Source: Mycoplasma testudinis ATCC 43263
Lineage (GTDB): Bacteria; Bacillota_I; Bacilli_A; Mycoplasmatales; Mycoplasmoidaceae
Length of the DNA stretch: 32,110 bases
Assembly: GCF_000687795.1 (NCBI RefSeq)
Contig: NZ_JHXT01000019.1
Location: 1-32,110 of the forward strand
Direction of reading: 5' to 3'
Shown: positions 20,142 through 28,228 of the stretch, one piece after another
Layout: each line of letters opens with the position of its first letter
How positions within the stretch are numbered: the first letter of the stretch is position 1
Notes under the pieces: model-generated
What the model was told of the DNA's origin: nothing
Seen by the model: the letters and a program-made list of their open reading frames with translations, nothing else
The model's database searches: none
Translations under genes and position numbers: made by a program

Positions 20142-20732
20142 TTAGGCCGTAGCAGCAGCTAATTCATCGTCAGGAGGATCTTCTCAATCAAACAATGAAT
20201 CAAGGTCATCATCCTGGTATAAGCCAAGGAACTCTAATAACTTCTTTTTGTAGTTTTTATAACACTTAAATAATTTCAAGAAAGCTCAAAGCGTTTCTTT
20301 CATTTTTTGTGAATCTAGATAAGGGATTGATCAAATATATTGGCCTAAAGTTGGATCTCATCTGTGATAAACCAGGTTATATTTTTTAAGCCTTGCAATT
20401 GCATACAAGAAAGTTCTTCAACAAGCATTAAGGGCTGGCTTAATTACTGTTTCATAATCTTCTTTGTGTTCTTCTTCATATTCATTATGAAAAAGATATA
20501 GATTTTGATATTCATCATCCAAATTAACAAACAAAGGATTGAGCTCTTTAAACATGGTTGTTAAAGATTTGTTGTAAACTTTTTTTGGATTTTTCCGATT
20601 ATGTTGGTAAAACGTAAAAACGAAAGATTGCACCCGTTGGGCGATAATCAATTGTTTTTGTCCATGTGAAGCATTATTCAACAGTTCCACAAGATCTTTT
20701 TTGTAGTATTTGTTTGCGGTTAAATTTGACAT
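20142..20732 (-). CDS. Hypothetical 196-aa protein next to the iterons (possible replication initiator)
   Basis: A mostly helical protein with several TGA Trp codons and no recognised domain. The N-terminal half contains ANKYYKKDLVELLNNASHGQKQLIIAQRV, which could form a helix-turn-helix; the C terminus is strongly acidic (YQDDDLDSLFDWEDPPDDE) and ends in alanines. The ATG at 20732 is preferred, preceded by GGAG at close spacing; a GTG at 20765 is the alternative. Its end lies 184 bases from the iteron array and it is the only gene reading toward it, so an initiator or copy-control role is possible but unproven. The start overlaps a palindrome at 20732-20749. Confidence 0.6.
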
Positions 20733-20749
20733 TTTCTCCACGGAGAAAA
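20732..20749. promoter_or_regulatory. Palindrome covering the ribosome site of the 196-aa gene
   Basis: TTTTCTCC and GGAGAAAA are separated by two bases and include the GGAG ribosome site and the first base of the ATG. The loop is too short for a good RNA hairpin, so a DNA operator is more likely. Confidence 0.4.
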
Positions 20750-20881
20750 AAAACAAATTTGGCACTTATCTGAATACCTTAATAATTAAAACTGGCTGCA
20801 GCTGATTGCAGAATGACATAGAATTGGCATTCATCGCAGTAAATTATTTTTGCAAAACACAAAAAATTAGTATATAATTTA

Positions 20882-20961
20882 TACAACAATTTGTGATTGC
20901 TTATTCAGCCAAATCTTAATTCTTGCGCCAACAAGAATTATTTTTTTTGCTTTTTTTCGGT
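20882..20961 (+). ncRNA. Twin small-RNA unit 1
   Basis: A TATAAT box (about 20872-20877) precedes a short unit that ends in a strong terminator: TAATTCTTG and CAAGAATTA flank CGCCAA, followed by a long U-run and TGCTTTTTTT. A 19-base tag at the 5' end (20887-20905, CAATTTGTGATTGCTTATT) is repeated with two changes just after the terminator (20965-20983). Same design as unit 2. Confidence 0.6.
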
Positions 20962-21118
20962 TTCCAATTTGTGAAAGCTTATTAATATGATTAATAAACT
21001 TGTAATATTATAAGTTAAAAAAGTCGATAATTACGGATTTGGGTTAAAAAATTTAACATATATTTTCGAATTTCTCAACAATTTGTTGATTATTTTTTTA
21101 ATTCTTGTGCTAAAATAA

Positions 21119-21198
21119 TCCTATCTTTGCAAAAGTTAAATCATACAACGTGGTTATTCTTACTGGTAATAAGAATAATTTTTTTTGCTTTTTTTTGA
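21119..21198 (+). ncRNA. Twin small-RNA unit 2
   Basis: The extended -10 box TGCTAAAAT (about 21107-21115) is followed by the 5' tag TTTGCAAAAGTT (21126-21137), a short spacer and the terminator TTATTCTT/AAGAATAA with the tail ATTTTTTTTGCTTTTTTT. The tag is repeated exactly at 21213-21224, beyond the terminator. The terminator tail is nearly the same as in unit 1, but the tag sequence is unrelated. Confidence 0.6.
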
Positions 21199-21370
21199 TC
21201 GATTTAGTTACTTTTGCAAAAGTTTACTAAGTTTTAAAGCGAATTAATTACTTTCGCTCATATTAATAAACTGTTATAGATTATACACACAAAATCATTT
21301 TTTGAGCCACATTGGAACAAAAAACTGAATAATTTGTTAATATTAATGTATCTATTAAGGAACTGTTAAG

Positions 21371-21607
21371 ATGTATAATTCTTTTAATAAAGAGCTTATA
21401 AGTGGTGAGTTTTCACAAAAGTTCGTTGAAGTAATGAAACAAAAACGAAACGAAGAGAAACTTACTCAAACTGAATTAGCTAAACTAACTGGTATTAGTC
21501 GGTCGACTTTGTCTAAAATTGAGATTTCTAAAAAGCATCTTGTATTTGAACATGCAATTAAAATTGCCCGAGTTTTAAAGATTCCCTTAGATTGGGCGTT
21601 AGAATAA
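21371..21607 (+). CDS. Xre-family transcription regulator (HTH)
   Basis: A 78-aa single-domain protein. Residues 14-75 form a Cro/C1-type helix-turn-helix: KQKRNEEKLTQTELAKLTGISRSTLSKIE, with the typical TQxELAxxxGIS and STxSxIE segments. The AAGGAA ribosome site lies about 9 bases before the ATG. The next gene starts 14 bases downstream, so it is likely to be both repressor of and co-transcribed with the DUF5677-like gene. A palindrome TTAATATTAA at 21337-21346 could be its operator. Confidence 0.85.
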   Translation: MYNSFNKELISGEFSQKFVEVMKQKRNEEKLTQTELAKLTGISRSTLSKIEISKKHLVFEHAIKIARVLKIPLDWALE

Positions 21608-21621
21608 TTAGACGTTATTTT

Positions 21622-22884
21622 ATGAATAATGACGATTTTGACGAAAAGACAAACAAATACGACCGATTGCACAGGCAAAGGTCATACTACAAAAAACTCG
21701 AAGAATTAATAAGTTGTGATTTTGGCACTCTTTCCAAAGAAAACAAGAAAGCATTTAATAATTATTACGCTAATAAAATCAATTTAGATTTTTTAGAAAA
21801 GGTTTGGGAATGATTTAAAGCTTTGCACCCTTCAGAATGATCCAGTATTTTTGAAATTTACGAAAAGTTAAAGAACCTACCTTATAACCCGATGATTCCT
21901 TTGGAATTTAAAAAAGATCGGATTAAATCATTTGATTATCGCGATGATTTTTACTTATTTGTTTTAAATTACATAGTAGGTGCTTACCAGTTTTACAACC
22001 TTAATAAAACTGAACCTCAGCAGTTAAAATGAATTAAAGAGTGTGACATAGATGATTTTATTAGATATGAAGTGTTTCCACAAATGTTTCAGCCTTTAAC
22101 AATTAAGGGATCTTTACCAAGTATTCCAGAATGTGATTTTTACTATCATCCATTAGTGTATTGATTGTTTCTCTACCTTAACACTTGAGAAAATTGCAAT
22201 TTAACCTATAAAGTAAAAGATAAATCCGAAATATTTTTCGTTTGGAATTCAGTTTTCTTAAAACAATTGAAGGTAATCCACTTAGATTTAAGTAGTGGAT
22301 ACTCAGAGAATGCTTTTTTATCAATTCGGCGCTTAATAGAAATGTTTGTTACATTCTGATTTCTAATGGATGACCCTAAATCTTTTCCTGAATATAACAA
22401 GTTTAAACAATGACAACTGGATTGAAGTAGCAATAATACGTATCCACAGCCATTTGAAAATGAATATAAATCATTTTCAAAACGCGCTATAAAAACAGAT
22501 TTTTTATTTTACGGTTGGTTATTGAAATCCGAAAAGTTTTTGTCATCAAAAAAAATCATAAAATTGAAATTAAGTGATATTTTTGACTATTTTAAAATGA
22601 AAAATAAAGATAGCGCGATTCTTGCTAACAATTTAGAACGTGGTTACAAAAATGGTAATATTTGAACACATATAACAGATTTAAGATTATTGTCCAATAC
22701 GGAAACAATAGTTTTGTATCAAGTGTTTTCGCTGATTATTCCTATTATCAATGAACTGTATAGTTTTCAAAAACAATATTTTGTAAGAAGTGAAATTAAA
22801 AAAAACTTAGGGCAATGCCACAAAGCATTGAACACTTGATGGGGTGTGTTTAATGATCATTTTATTCTTGAACAAATTAAATAA
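21622..22884 (+). CDS. DUF5677-like protein in an Xre-regulated pair
   Basis: A 420-aa protein with many TGA Trp codons, mostly alpha-helical. The middle holds SGYSENAFLSIRRLIEMFVTFWFLMDDP (about residues 230-257), where an R-x-x-x-E pair inside a hydrophobic helix resembles DUF5677/AbiV-like abortive-infection families. The C terminus has GQCHKALNTWWGVFNDH, with a conserved-looking His and Asn/Trp cluster. The ATG at 21622 follows the Xre stop by 14 bases and has no ribosome site, so translation is probably coupled. A defence or toxin role is inferred from the family resemblance and the Xre partner; the family call is tentative. Confidence 0.6.
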
Positions 22885-22931
22885 ACGTAATCAGGTCTTT
22901 TGAATAATTCTATTCGTTTAGAAATTACATT

Positions 22932-22937
22932 TATAAT
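22932..22937 (+). promoter_or_regulatory. -10 box placed for a leaderless transcript
   Basis: TATAAT ends 9 bases before the ATG at 22947, so transcription would start at or within about three bases of the start codon. No ribosome site lies between them. Leaderless mRNAs are known in mycoplasmas. Confidence 0.45.
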
Positions 22938-22946
22938 CTGTTTACC

Positions 22947-23930
22947 ATGAGAATCATCAAACTTGGAAGTTCTTTAAATTTTTTGAATCTAGGCAAAAGG
23001 AAACAGTTTATTTTAAAAAAGGCCAATATTTGTTTTCTTGGTAATTTGAATCCGCTTTTTTTGGATAAAGTTAAAAATTTAAAAGGTATCGGTCCAGACA
23101 CTTTTAAAACAATAAAAACAAATATTGAATCACTAAATCATATTAACTTAAATTTGTGTTTAAGCTTTGTTAAAGGTGAGGATTCAAGTTTAGCATTTCA
23201 AGAATTGTCGCTAAATGATTTTGAATTAAAACCCAAAACTAAAAAAATTCTCGCAAATAACAAAATAAATTCACTTATATGGTTTTTAGATTGTCCGGAT
23301 GAAAACATTTTAAAAATAAGTGATTATGATAGTGTTTATCAGCATGAGTTGTTTGCAATTAAAAGCTTTTTATATAACTGCAAGATTAATTGAGATTCAT
23401 TAAAAAAAGTAAATCAGTTATTAACAAAACCAGTTAAAGAAATTTTAATAAGTTACTTTTTAAAAAAATACTTTAAAAATCGATTTGTTAAATTAGATAA
23501 AAACCAAATTTTTAACATTTTGCCTGCAGAGCTAAGAGAGACATCTGTAGTTAATGTTGTTTTAGAAAAATTGGTGACTCACAAAATTCTTCATTTTTCA
23601 AAAAGTATTTTTATGAAATGGCTCCCGTGGCTAAATGATTTTTCACAGCAATTAAAAGGTAAAGAGCTGGCGTTTTGAGAGAAATGTTTAAATGGGTATT
23701 CAATGGCCGAAATCGGTAGAAAATTTAAATTAACAAGATCCCGTGTCCAGCAAGTGATCGCTTCAGTTTTATCTCAACGCCCAGAGCTATATGAAGATAC
23801 ATTTATTGATTGTTTTTCTAAATACAATTTTAGTGAGCAAGAGTTCTGCGAGATTTTCAAACAACCTAAAAGCACCTATTTTTATTTAAATCTTATTAGT
23901 TCAAAAGGTAAAAAAGAATATATCAAATAA
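22947..23930 (+). CDS. Putative regulator with alpha-CTD-like repeats and a sigma region-4-like HTH
   Basis: A 327-aa protein, TGA as Trp. Two stretches (residues about 10-58 and 93-140) have the rhythm of RNA polymerase alpha C-terminal/helix-hairpin-helix domains; the first includes NLKGIGPDTFKTIKTNIESL. A central part (150-235) is predicted helical and may include a winged helix. Residues about 240-275, GYSMAEIGRKFKLTRSRVQQVI, match the sigma-70 region 4 helix-turn-helix pattern closely (EIG, then TRxRVxQ). The protein could bind -35 or upstream promoter DNA and polymerase. It stands directly before the second small-RNA array. The alpha-CTD assignment is weaker than the sigma-4-like one. 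Confidence 0.6.
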
Positions 23931-24022
23931 ATTTTTCAAATATCTTGCCGGGGAAGGTTAGGTATGAAGTCTTTTATACTTAAGGGAACTGCTTTCAGAA
24001 TTTAAATATTTATAATAACAGA

Positions 24023-24139
24023 GTTATGGTCTGCGAGGTTTTGTTTATATTATCTCCAAAAACACATACTTTATATCGATACCTCAATAAAGCACACCAT
24101 AACATATACAAACCTCTTTCTTCGGAGAGAGGTTTTTTG
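24023..24139 (+). ncRNA. Structured small RNA J (first of the second array)
   Basis: TATAAT (24011-24016) precedes a unit closed by GTTATGGT near its 5' end pairing with ACCATAAC. The terminator is AAACCTCT (24110-24117) with AGAGGTTT (24128-24135) and a U-run. No open frame. Confidence 0.6.
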
Positions 24140-24152
24140 TTATAATTATTAT

Positions 24153-24346
24153 CGTAAGAAAGTCTTATAGTAAGGCAATTCTCACCTAAGCAAAAATGAA
24201 GATACAGGTTTTTATTAGGGCTATTTGAACCCACTAAAAATTTAATCTCTTGCTCGAAAATTACTATACTGGCTGATAGCATTATCTTTTTATCAAAATT
24301 GAGTGCTTGGGAAATGCAGGGGAGAACTCGAACCTGCATTTTATTT
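24153..24346 (+). ncRNA. Structured small RNA D
   Basis: Promoter TTTTGTTATAAT (-10 at 24141-24146) overlaps the terminator tail of RNA J. The unit ends with AAATGCAGG (24312-24320) pairing with CCTGCATTT (24333-24341). The interior is not similar to families 1 or 2. The minus strand reads TTCGAGT in the loop, like a tRNA T loop, but no tRNA can be folded. Confidence 0.5.
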
Positions 24347-24361
24347 TGTTATACTGACACT

Positions 24362-24418
24362 CCGTTGTTTCTTAATTGTTATTAAATACCTAACACTAAT
24401 TAAATATAAGGTAGTAAT
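24362..24418 (+). promoter_or_regulatory. Family-2-like leader of a small ORF
   Basis: Promoter TTTTGTTATACT (-10 at 24350-24355) is followed by a leader resembling the 5' end of RNAs C and I: TTCTTAATTGTTAT here, CTTCTTGATTGTTAT there. The stem is kept with a compensating change (CTTAATT with AATTAA instead of CTTGATT with AATCAAG). Confidence 0.5.
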
Positions 24419-24700
24419 ATGACTAGAAAAAAACCGCTTAATCCTCTATATCCAAAAAATAAAAACGACTACGACACTTTAATAAAAGAATATCAATTCA
24501 AAATAAAAGCACTTAAATTTAAACTAAGTATTTATGACAGACCTGAAAGAAAAATGCCTGAGGAAGTTCTTAAGTTCTGACAAAAAGAAATACAAAGATT
24601 TGAAAAATATATTCAAAGAATGATTGATGAACGCAACTCAAAGCTAAACAAAACAACACAACAAAACTTTAATAAACAATTTAAGAAATCCGCCTCCTAA
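24419..24700 (+). CDS. Small charged protein encoded inside the RNA array
   Basis: A 93-aa protein, ATG preceded by AAGG at 9 bases and with one TGA Trp codon. The sequence is rich in Lys, Arg, Glu and Gln and is almost entirely helical (DTLIKEYQFKIKALKFKLSIY, then EEVLKFWQKEIQRFEKYIQRMIDERN), so a coiled coil or RNA/DNA-binding helix pair is likely. It replaces the structured part of a family-2 RNA downstream of the shared leader. No family is recognised and no clear terminator follows before RNA F. Confidence 0.65.
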
Positions 24701-24730
24701 TTTTTAAAGCTGTTTTGATATAATTTAATT

Positions 24731-24911
24731 ACTCAATGACGAGGTTAGTTAGCAGACAGGTTCATCTTGGATAGATAAAAAGTTAGTGGTATCGCTCGTA
24801 GGGGGTCGACACAGACTCCAAAAAACTGACTTCTATCTGAAAATTGCTAATTGAACAAAGGTATAACTTACTTTACCATAAATTAACAGGGGAACCTTCC
24901 CTGTTTTTTTA
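24731..24911 (+). ncRNA. Structured small RNA F
   Basis: The extended -10 TGATATAAT (24716-24724) precedes the unit. The terminator is AACAGGG (24885-24891) with CCCTGTT (24899-24905) and a U-run. A long internal stem pairs AGAT...AAGTTAGT (from about 24774) with ACTGACTTCTATCT (about 24825-24838), enclosing a GTC/GAC hairpin. The short ORFs across it are shadows. Confidence 0.6.
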
Positions 24912-24929
24912 TTTTGTTATAATTAAATC

Positions 24930-25013
24930 GTTTAATCGAGGTACCTACCCGATACACTGGGATAGGAGAACGGGCTATTTTAAAACCAAAAGAGGTGGTA
25001 AACTCTCTTTTTT
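24930..25013 (+). ncRNA. Short structured RNA G
   Basis: Promoter TTTTGTTATAAT (-10 at 24918-24923) follows the terminator of RNA F. The unit is only about 84 bases. CCCG pairs with CGGG in the middle, and AGAG/CTCT followed by TTTTTT ends it. Similarity to the other units lies only in the promoter. Confidence 0.5.
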
Positions 25014-25029
25014 AATTTATAATTAATGT

Positions 25030-25225
25030 ATGTTCAGTCCACAGTTTATGTTCCCACGAGGACTTAAATGGTTAATGGGTGGTGGAACAGCAAATTCAAA
25101 TTTATTTTAGTTGGATTTGTTGGAAAGCAAGGGAGCCTCCTTTGGTAACAACAGGTAAGGCAATCGGAAATGAGCATGGTTTCATGCAGGGGTGTATCTC
25201 ATCAATCGGGGTATACCCTTTTTTC
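25030..25225 (+). ncRNA. Structured small RNA H (family 1)
   Basis: TATAAT (25018-25023) precedes it. Family-1 blocks are AGTCCACAG, TGGTTAATGGGTGGTGGA, AAGCAAGGGAGCCTCC and AATCGGAAATGAGCA. Variable hairpins keep pairing: CAAATTC/GGATTTG, TTG-GTAA-CAA with a GNRA loop, outer stem GCCT/AGGC, and GCATG/CATGC. The terminator pairs GGGTGTAT (25190-25197) with GTATACCC (25211-25218). Confidence 0.75.
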
Positions 25226-25250
25226 TTGATCTTTTTGTTATACTATTACC

Positions 25251-25430
25251 ATGTTGCTTCTTGATTGTTATAAAATGCTTAACGCTAATCAAGAAGAAAA
25301 TTGTCTGTGGTTGGCATTACCTACAGAAGTTGTAATCGTGAGGTTACAAAGGTTACTAGCATAGTCTTAGTAGCAGGTGTGAAAGTCACACAAAATTATC
25401 AAAAAGGACGGGCAAAACCGTCCTTTTTGA
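25251..25430 (+). ncRNA. Structured small RNA I (family 2)
   Basis: Promoter TTTTGTTATACT (-10 at 25239-25244) follows RNA H. The 5' 130 bases are almost identical to RNA C. Downstream the stem GTTACT/AGTAGC replaces CCGAAT/ATTCGG of RNA C around a conserved GCATAGT loop, and the terminator is AAAAAGGACGG (25401-25411) with CCGTCCTTTTT (25418-25428). Confidence 0.75.
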
Positions 25431-25534
25431 TTGCTATCCATAAAAATAACAAACAACTCTAGACATACAAAAAACAACAACTCAATAATTCCCTGATTTT
25501 CAGTTATGGACTGCTTGCCCCACCAATTAAGCTT

Positions 25535-25801
25535 TTGAACAAAAAAATTAAAAAAAGATTAATAAAACAAAAAGTTAAAATAATTTTTTTAATAAAGTTA
25601 ATATTAACTTTTATTTTTATGTTATACTTTTCTTACTTACCAAAAGAAGTGTTAATGGAGAAAGATATGTTATTAGATATAGCGATTGGATTTCTAAAAC
25701 TGTATTATTTCCTGTTTCTAATAGGGATTCTTGGCTTATTCTATCTTGCTAAATATCTTATTATCGGAATCTCATACTTAATTGGGCTAATTCGCGGTTA
25801 A
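25535..25801 (+). CDS. Hypothetical small membrane protein
   Basis: An 88-aa protein with a basic N terminus and two hydrophobic segments (about residues 15-33 and 52-85). The start is uncertain: the frame opens with a TTG at 25535 and the first ATG is 29 codons later, after the first helix. No ribosome site is convincing. It lies alone between the RNA array and the Lon gene. Size, basic N terminus and helices would fit a small toxin or a holin-like protein, but nothing specific supports that. Confidence 0.45.
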   Translation: MNKKIKKRLIKQKVKIIFLIKLILTFIFMLYFSYLPKEVLMEKDMLLDIAIGFLKLYYFLFLIGILGLFYLAKYLIIGISYLIGLIRG

Positions 25802-25875
25802 AGCCCACTAATTAATCTGCTTTATAACTTTATCATTCGTAATCAAAACTAAACCCTAACTTCCCGGAGCATCCA

Positions 25876-28206
25876 ATGCCTAAATTAAAAATAATAATTG
25901 CTGAAAACACAATAATTCTTCCTGGAATGACTAAAACAATTATTGTGAAAGAACCGTTCACCGTGTTATCTACGATTAAAGACATGTTTGATCAAAGAGG
26001 GAATTATGACATTATCGTTTGTAGTGACATTTGATCTGAATTTAATAACTCCAACAAGAATGTTTTGTCACAAATTGCGACACTATGTAAAATTCAAAAA
26101 ATTACTACTAAAGAAATTTCCAAATTTAATTGTGAATACACAATTAAATTAATAGGCATTACACGGGTAAAATTGGAAAAAAGTCCTAAATTATCAGAAT
26201 CTAAACAAGCAAGTAATGACACTTATGATTATTCTATTCTTCCTATTGAAAATAGCAAAGAACCAGAAAATTTAGAGATAATCAATCAGATAGTAACTTA
26301 TCTTCAAAATAACGACGGTATCTCTTTATTTTCAGATGCTGTATTAAAACTAACTAAACTTAGTTTAAAACCAAGTAAATTTGTTTGTGAATTCATTCGA
26401 ATATTTTATGGCACTTATAAAAAATACTGTCATATTATTTATGCTTCAGCTTCAATTATGCAACAATTAAAATATTGTTTTGATTTAGTTCAAGTTATTT
26501 TTAATGAACAACTAATTCAAAAAAATAATGGCGTGAATAAAGAAGAAACAAGATTAGAATTGGTTTCAAGAATTATTCAAAATTCCCCAACAAATATCAC
26601 AATGCACCAAAAGCTAGTTAACAAAGATTATTCTGTGGAAGCTTTAAAAGGAATTATTAACCTTTTACATTTAATTGACATTTCTCAATCTGGAGATCAA
26701 GCTAGCATTGAAACAGCGATTTCTTATGTTCTGGATTTACCTTGAAATAAGAAATCAATTTCAATAAAAAATCTCAAAGAAATTCAAAAAGAACTTGATT
26801 CTAGTCATTACGGATTAGAAAAAGTAAAACAAGAAATTTTACATGCTGTTGCGGTTTATAACCGTAATCCTGAAGCAACGTTGCCAATTTTATGTCTAGC
26901 TGGATCACCTGGAGTTGGAAAATCAACATTAGTTAATTCCATTGCTAAAGCTTTGGGACGGCCCTTTGCGAGAATTTCATTAGGCGGAATTACCGATGCT
27001 TGTGATTTAAACGGATTTTCAAGAGCTTATATTAACTCAAAACCAGGGCTAATTATTTCGTCCTTCTTAAGAGTTGGGGTCAATAACCCAGTTATTTTAT
27101 TAGATGAAGTAGATAAAGTTTCCAACCAAGGCACCCGTGGCAATCCAGTTAATGTTTTATTAGAAGTATTAGATAAAAATCTAAATAAAACATTTAAGGA
27201 CATTTATTTAGATGTTCCCTTTGATTTATCAAATGCGCTATTTATTGCAACAGCAAATTATTTAGAAAACATCCCTGAGCCATTGTTAGATCGGATGCAA
27301 ATAATTAATGTTGAAGATTACTCGGCTAATGAAAAATTAACAATTGCTAAAAACTATATTATTCCAAAGCTTTTAAAAGAAAGCGCAGTCAAACCAAGTG
27401 AATTAAAATTTGAAGACGAAGCAATTGAATACATTATTAAAGTTAATTCCACAAAAGGCGGAATTCGTAGTCTTGAATCCTCGTTGCAATCCATCATCTC
27501 TGAATTCTGTTACCAACAAGAATTAAAAAAATGTCAATCTCTAAACATAAATTTAAATTATGTGAAGGGTTGTCTATCAGAAAAAAATCTAATTGTTTTC
27601 CAACAAGATACTAATCCTAATCCAGGGGTGACAAACGTATTATACGTGTCTTCTTATGCTCTAGGTGGAATTGATACGGTTGAAGTTGTTTCATACGAAG
27701 GAACGGGGAAAATTACGATTACTGGAAATCTAAAAAAAGTTATGCAAGAATCGGTTGAAGTTGCTTATGGTTTTGTTAAAAAGAACTGTCGCGCATTCAA
27801 TATCAGTGCAGATACTTTCAAAAATAAAGACATTCAGGTCCATTTTCCTAATGGTATAGGTAAAGATGGTCCAAGTGCTGGAATCTCAATTGTCACCGCA
27901 ATTATTTCCGAATTAACAAACAATAAAATCCCTGCCGATATTGCCATGACTGGAGAAATTACTTTAACAGGTGTTATTCGCCCTGTTGGCGCAATCAAAA
28001 AGAAAATTTTAGGAGCCTCAAATGCAGGAATTAAAAAGGTCTTCTTGCCCCAAGCTAATTTTGCAGAATGGCGTGACAATGTTTCAGAAGAATTAGAATG
28101 TGAAAATTTATCAGTTGTTGCCTGCAAAAATTACTTTGAACTTTATGATCGTTTGATGAAATTAATGAAAAAAAATAACTCCATTGAATACTCAAGTTCA
28201 ATATAA
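25876..28206 (+). CDS. lon: ATP-dependent Lon protease (LonA type)
   Basis: A 776-aa protein, TGA as Trp at two sites. An N-terminal substrate domain of about 230 residues is followed by a helical linker, an AAA+ module with Walker A GSPGVGKST (343-351) and Walker B VILLDEVDK (about 405-413), and the protease domain. The serine-lysine dyad is intact: S667 in GPSAGIS and K708 in VGAIKKKIL. The pore-loop region reads NGFSRAYINSKPG where bacterial Lon usually has RGHRRTYVGAMPG, so the substrate-gripping part is changed. CCGGAG lies 7 bases before the ATG. The HsdM-HsdS-like gene starts 22 bases after its stop, which suggests one operon. Lon is normally a chromosomal housekeeping enzyme; a copy on a mobile element is unusual. 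Confidence 0.9.
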
Positions 28207-28228
28207 AAATACTAAAAGGTTAAAAACT

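Noticed and set aside
24010-24339. Minus-strand ORF of 109 aa across RNAs J and D
   Set aside because: It runs antisense through two terminators and has no ribosome site; its N terminus is the terminator hairpin of RNA D.
24312-24341. tRNA-like T loop (TTCGAGT on the minus strand)
   Set aside because: The flanking bases pair as one terminator stem and no acceptor, D or anticodon arm can be found.
24844-25264. Short plus-strand ORFs over RNAs F, G and H
   Set aside because: They cross terminators and promoters of the RNA units and show no protein-like pattern.
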